From Actinomycetes bacterium (GTDB lineage: Bacteria > Actinomycetota > Actinomycetes > Nanopelagicales > Nanopelagicaceae), in contig BJFY01000011.1 in the NCBI GenBank assembly GCA_014190155.1, positions 1 to 46,140 of the forward strand: 46,140 nucleotides of DNA. The letters run 5' to 3'. Under the pieces are notes generated by a model. That model saw nothing but the letters and a program-made list of their open reading frames with translations. It ran no database searches and had not been told where the DNA came from. A program made the translations under genes and the position numbers. Below are positions 43,431 through 46,140 of this stretch, one piece after another. Position 1 is the first letter of the stretch. Each line of letters begins with the position of its first letter.

Positions 43431-44240
43431 GTGGAGATTATGCCTAAAGAATTATCACTTCCCACCCCAATATCTAAGGTCGCACTAGTTGCTATTGCAC
43501 ATGCCGATGATTTACTTTTATTTTGCGGTGCAACAGTTCTTAGATTGGTAGCTAGTGGTTGGGATGTCCACGTTGTGCGAGTAACCGATGACCGTTGGGA
43601 TTCTTGGGGAATTGATGTCAAAGAAACAATCTACCGAAACCAAAACGAATTTTCAGAAGCCATGTCATTCATTGGTGTTAAATCCGTGCTTGACCTTGGT
43701 TATCCCACAGATGTTTTGGGAGATAATTCTGAAGTATCGCTGCGAGAGCAATTTATTGATCTGATTAGAAACATTAAGCCTTATCTTGTAATGACCTTTG
43801 ATCCTGATTCCTTTCTTAATGAAGATAACGAAGATCACAAATTAGTGGCCAGGTCGATGGCAGAAGCGAGTTGGACAGCTGGTTTTGATAAACATCCTGG
43901 AGCTCGCGGAAAAGTTGATTCTCCTCATCTTCCAATTGAAAAATGGTACTTCGGCAGAAGTGTTGCCGAGGTAACTCACTATCAGAATATTGAACCATTT
44001 ATAGACCAGTTAATAACTGCAATAGCAATTCACAAAACTATGCTGCACAACATGGTATCCCAACTACGACTACAAGCTAACTTTCTTGGTTACTCACTAG
44101 ATAGACTTATAATACTTGTTGAAGAATCTCCGAAAGAGTTTGCAAAAATGATTATCGGTGATCGAAATCGTGAGGAGTTAAGAATAGTTGACAGCGGGAA
44201 ACTTTTTCGCGTTATTGAGAAATTTGGAGTTACACTGTGA
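43431..44240 (+). CDS. PIG-L family N-deacetylase
   Basis: Zinc-dependent deacetylase of the LmbE/PIG-L family, 269 residues, which typically removes acetyl from GlcNAc-containing compounds. The metal motif reads AHADDL at 23-28, with Leu in place of the usual Glu of AHPDDE, and the third ligand His is in EDNEDHKLVARSM. No signal peptide. GTG 43431 and ATG 43440 are both possible starts; the latter has GGAG close by. The stop overlaps the next gene as GTGA, so the two enzymes are made together. Substrate is likely an imported N-acetylated sugar, but mycothiol-type substrates are conceivable. Confidence 0.85.
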   Translation: MEIMPKELSLPTPISKVALVAIAHADDLLLFCGATVLRLVASGWDVHVVRVTDDRWDSWGIDVKETIYRNQNEFSEAMSFIGVKSVLDLGYPTDVLGDNSEVSLREQFIDLIRNIKPYLVMTFDPDSFLNEDNEDHKLVARSMAEASWTAGFDKHPGARGKVDSPHLPIEKWYFGRSVAEVTHYQNIEPFIDQLITAIAIHKTMLHNMVSQLRLQANFLGYSLDRLIILVEESPKEFAKMIIGDRNREELRIVDSGKLFRVIEKFGVTL

Positions 44241-45247
44241 CATTTCTTGCTAAAGGATTTAATGTGTCGTATGGGAATGATATTGCCGCACCTGCACTTG
44301 ATTCACTTGGCGATTACGTTCTTGTAACACAACCTGAACCATGGGCTCTTTTAAAAAATAGAGTGAAAAATCAGCCCGTGCAAATAATCCAGTCTGGGGA
44401 CCTTTCGCCAGAACACTTAGATCATCTAGCGGACACATCGCCTGCTATAACAATTGTGGGACTAGGTGGCGGTAGCGCAATGGATACGGCGAAATGGATT
44501 CATTGGCGCAGATCGCTCCCACTAGTCCAATTCCCTTCGTTGCCATCAGTAGATGCTTGTTTCACGCGAATGTCTGCACTGCGGGATCGAGGTGGTGTTC
44601 GTTATGAAGGTGATGCGGTACCAGAAATGGTTAATGTGGATTTCGAATTATTTAGAGCGGCGCCACGAGCAATGGTGACTTCTGGAATCGGTGATGTTCT
44701 TTCTTGTCACACCGCTTGGTACGATTGGAAATTTGCAGCTAACCAAGGAAAAGACGAATATGGGTGGAGTGAAGAAAAAACGCAAATCTCTCATATTTAC
44801 CTTGATGAACTTTTTAATTGTGCAGAAGGCATAAAGAATTTAACTGATGATGGACTTCGACGCTTAATGGAGTTGCATCGCGATATTGGGTGGAGATGCC
44901 ATGAGCTATCTCATGCCAGATTCGAAGAGGGATCAGAACATTTCTTTGCTTACACATTTGAAGAAGTTACTGGTAGGACTATCTTGCACGGCGAATTAGT
45001 AAGTATGGGTGTACAAATAATGTCGCATTTTCAAGGCAATAATCCAGAAAGAGTGCGTGAGACAATTGCTCGTGCTGGCACTCGTCATCGATTATCAGAT
45101 CTTGATATAACGGAAGCGGAAGTTCTTGAAACCATGCGCCGGTTGCCAAGTTTTACGGTTGAACAAAATCATTGGTACTCTTATGCAAGAACATTAAATC
45201 CTAAAACTTATGATGACCAAGGAATTTTAGACCTATTAAACTGGTAG
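44237..45247 (+). CDS. Glycerol-1-phosphate dehydrogenase-like iron/zinc dehydrogenase
   Basis: NAD(P)-dependent metal dehydrogenase of the dehydroquinate synthase-like superfamily, nearest the sn-glycerol-1-phosphate dehydrogenase branch; 336 residues. It has the nucleotide motif GLGGGSAMDTAKW (75-87), FPSLPSVDA, and metal ligands Asp153 (SGIGDVLS), His235 (EGSEHFFAY) and His251 (TILHGELVSMG). All ligands are kept, so it should be active. It starts at GTG in a four-base overlap with the PIG-L gene, suggesting consecutive steps on one compound. The pairing with a deacetylase rather than a lipid gene argues against an archaeal-lipid-like role. Confidence 0.8.
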   Translation: MTFLAKGFNVSYGNDIAAPALDSLGDYVLVTQPEPWALLKNRVKNQPVQIIQSGDLSPEHLDHLADTSPAITIVGLGGGSAMDTAKWIHWRRSLPLVQFPSLPSVDACFTRMSALRDRGGVRYEGDAVPEMVNVDFELFRAAPRAMVTSGIGDVLSCHTAWYDWKFAANQGKDEYGWSEEKTQISHIYLDELFNCAEGIKNLTDDGLRRLMELHRDIGWRCHELSHARFEEGSEHFFAYTFEEVTGRTILHGELVSMGVQIMSHFQGNNPERVRETIARAGTRHRLSDLDITEAEVLETMRRLPSFTVEQNHWYSYARTLNPKTYDDQGILDLLNW

Positions 45248-45759
45248 CGCTAATTGCACTCTTACTAATTGCCCCGTTTAATGCAAATGCGATGGGATCA
45301 GGCGATAAGTTCTCGGATGCGCAGACGGGGTTGACCTATTCGATTTATAAACCGGCTAATACTTTAGGGTTGAAATTGAGTGACTTTCAATTAATCCCAT
45401 GTACTCCGGGAAATGAAGAGTGGCTATATGCAAAGTATGGACGCGGCAAGAAGTATGTGGAGATTATGGAGACTATAGCCGGTGTGAAATGTTCGGACCC
45501 TGGCTTATCTAAAGTAATGAAACCGGTGATGATTAATGGCGTAGGTGCAAAGGTTTATGTGTATTGCGATCCAGCGTATTCAAAATTATATCGACTTTGC
45601 AATATCAACAACTTCGGAAAACACGGTGGGTATTTGATGTTTACGACAAAGTCGACGAAGTTATTGAAAGGCACGGGGATTCAAGTGCAAGGTATGGGTG
45701 GAATTACTTATGAAGAAGCGTTGGCGGTTGCGAAATCTTTGAAGGTGGTTGGTAAATAG
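45235..45759 (+). CDS. Secreted protein of unknown function
   Basis: Exported protein of about 174 residues. The first ATG (45292) lies after the signal sequence. Reading upstream in frame gives (M)KLVALIALLLIAPFNANA, a textbook signal peptide, beginning at ATT 45235, ten bases after AAGGAA. No ATG, GTG or TTG is available, so ATT, or less likely CTG 45241, must start it unless the gene is damaged. The mature part has four cysteines (LIPC, GVKC, VYC, YRLC) that could form two disulfides and ends GGITYEEALAVAKSLKVV. It overlaps the end of the dehydrogenase gene by 13 bases. I know no family for it. Confidence 0.62.
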   Translation: MKLVALIALLLIAPFNANAMGSGDKFSDAQTGLTYSIYKPANTLGLKLSDFQLIPCTPGNEEWLYAKYGRGKKYVEIMETIAGVKCSDPGLSKVMKPVMINGVGAKVYVYCDPAYSKLYRLCNINNFGKHGGYLMFTTKSTKLLKGTGIQVQGMGGITYEEALAVAKSLKVVGK

Positions 45760-45902
45760 CTATTAGGAATGTGACCAATCATCTGGATTATCGGGAGGTT
45801 GGGATTTGGGCAAGGATTATCGGATGTTTAAAAAGATAATGCTTTGAGATTTATAGGAGTTCAAAACTTGAGTAACCCTAGTCACTTTCATAGTTAGCGC
45901 TC

Positions 45903-45908
45903 TACACT
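45903..45908 (+). promoter_or_regulatory. Candidate leaderless -10 box of the DinB-like gene
   Basis: TACACT ends six bases before ATG 45915; equivalent to TATACT at 21810. The gap from 45760 to this box holds nothing else I can name. Confidence 0.5.
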
Positions 45909-45914
45909 AAATCT

Positions 45915-46140
45915 ATGGAGATAATCGATTACGCACGTGATTATGAAGCTGCGACAAGTTACTTCACAGAATTAGTTTCACGTATGAAGCCGACTGACCT
46001 TGATAAGTCAGCTCCTGGTGAATGGACGCCACGACAAGTTATTCATCATCTTGCAGATAGCGAAACCCAGTCGTATGTGCGCATCCGCAAATTAATGGCA
46101 GAACCAGCGGGATCAACTATTCAAGGCTGGGACGAAGGGA
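45915..46140 (+). CDS. DinB/YfiT-like protein, cut by right edge
   Basis: First 75 codons of a DinB-superfamily protein (MEIIDYARDYEAATSYFTEL ... EWTPRQVIHHLADSETQ). The segment WTPRQVIHHLADSE and the following SYVRIRKLM match the YfiT-like group of metal-dependent hydrolases/thiol transferases, with the first histidine ligand in HHLADS. The frame is open to the window end, unlike its 93%-identical relative at 21822. Full length would be about 155 residues by comparison with that copy. Confidence 0.82.
   Translation, partial: MEIIDYARDYEAATSYFTELVSRMKPTDLDKSAPGEWTPRQVIHHLADSETQSYVRIRKLMAEPAGSTIQGWDEG

Noticed and set aside
1-46140. Search for CRISPR arrays, insertion sequences, phage genes, integrases or toxin-antitoxin pairs
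   Set aside because: No regularly spaced repeats, transposase, integrase or phage motifs were seen; the only long repeats are the DinB-like copies and the 29.7/30.5-kb duplicate.

Overview
The window looks like a chromosome segment of a small-genome, low-GC freshwater actinobacterium of the Nanopelagicales (acI; Ca. Planktophila/Nanopelagicus) type. The reasons are: the actinobacterial order rpmG - two MaoC-like dehydratases - murB - aspC - tRNA-Trp - secE - nusG - rplKA - rplJL - rpoBC; AT-leaning codon use; a heliorhodopsin closely resembling the actinobacterial type protein 48C12; sugar ABC importers without their own ATPase; and many genes with a TANNNT box six bases before the ATG (leaderless mRNA architecture). 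The lineage is an inference; no database was consulted.

Region 1 (1-12.6 kb) is core genome. rpoC (cut by the left edge), rpoB, rplL, rplJ, rplA, rplK, nusG, secE and tRNA-Trp lie on the minus strand, with an L10-type leader before rplJ and an attenuator-like hairpin between rplL and rpoB. aspC (plus) and murB (minus) converge. They are followed by a glycosyltransferase-like gene, a HadB/HadA-like dehydratase pair, rpmG, tRNA-Met and tRNA-Thr.

Region 2 (12.6-21.2 kb) is transport. A sugar ABC importer (binding protein plus two permeases) ends in a quinone-oxidoreductase-like gene. A complete tripartite tricarboxylate transporter (tctC-tctB-tctA) is followed by an MFS exporter gene in the same operon.

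Region 3 (21.2-32.2 kb) is a mosaic of small accessory genes: a frameshifted DinB/YfiT-like pseudogene, a fasciclin lipoprotein, three short-chain dehydrogenases, a heliorhodopsin divergent from an I78-inhibitor-like secreted protein, a MalY-type C-S lyase, an AHL-lactonase-like hydrolase, a gene with a decayed partial duplicate, a 56-residue zinc ribbon and CorA.

Region 4 (32.2-45.8 kb) is an amino-sugar island. A GntR/HutC regulator, a SIS-domain protein, a GH84 beta-N-acetylglucosaminidase and an ABC importer form one operon. Divergent from it are a GNAT protein resembling the C-terminal pseudo-acetyltransferase domain of human O-GlcNAcase, and a GH1 glycosidase. A second ABC importer, a PIG-L-type deacetylase and a glycerol-1-phosphate-dehydrogenase-like enzyme complete it. 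TGGTCTA motifs, half of the NagR/DasR-type operator, sit in both intergenic control regions and suggest one regulon. A second, unrelated 29-base motif is shared by the two ABC operons that start at 16.7 kb and 43.3 kb.

The right edge cuts an intact-looking copy of the DinB-like gene whose broken relative lies 24 kb upstream in the same orientation, so the accessory block is bracketed by direct repeats. The most interesting items are the divergent GH84/OGA-like GNAT pair, the two shared regulatory motifs, the repeat-bracketed block and two genes whose signal peptides appear to start at ATT.
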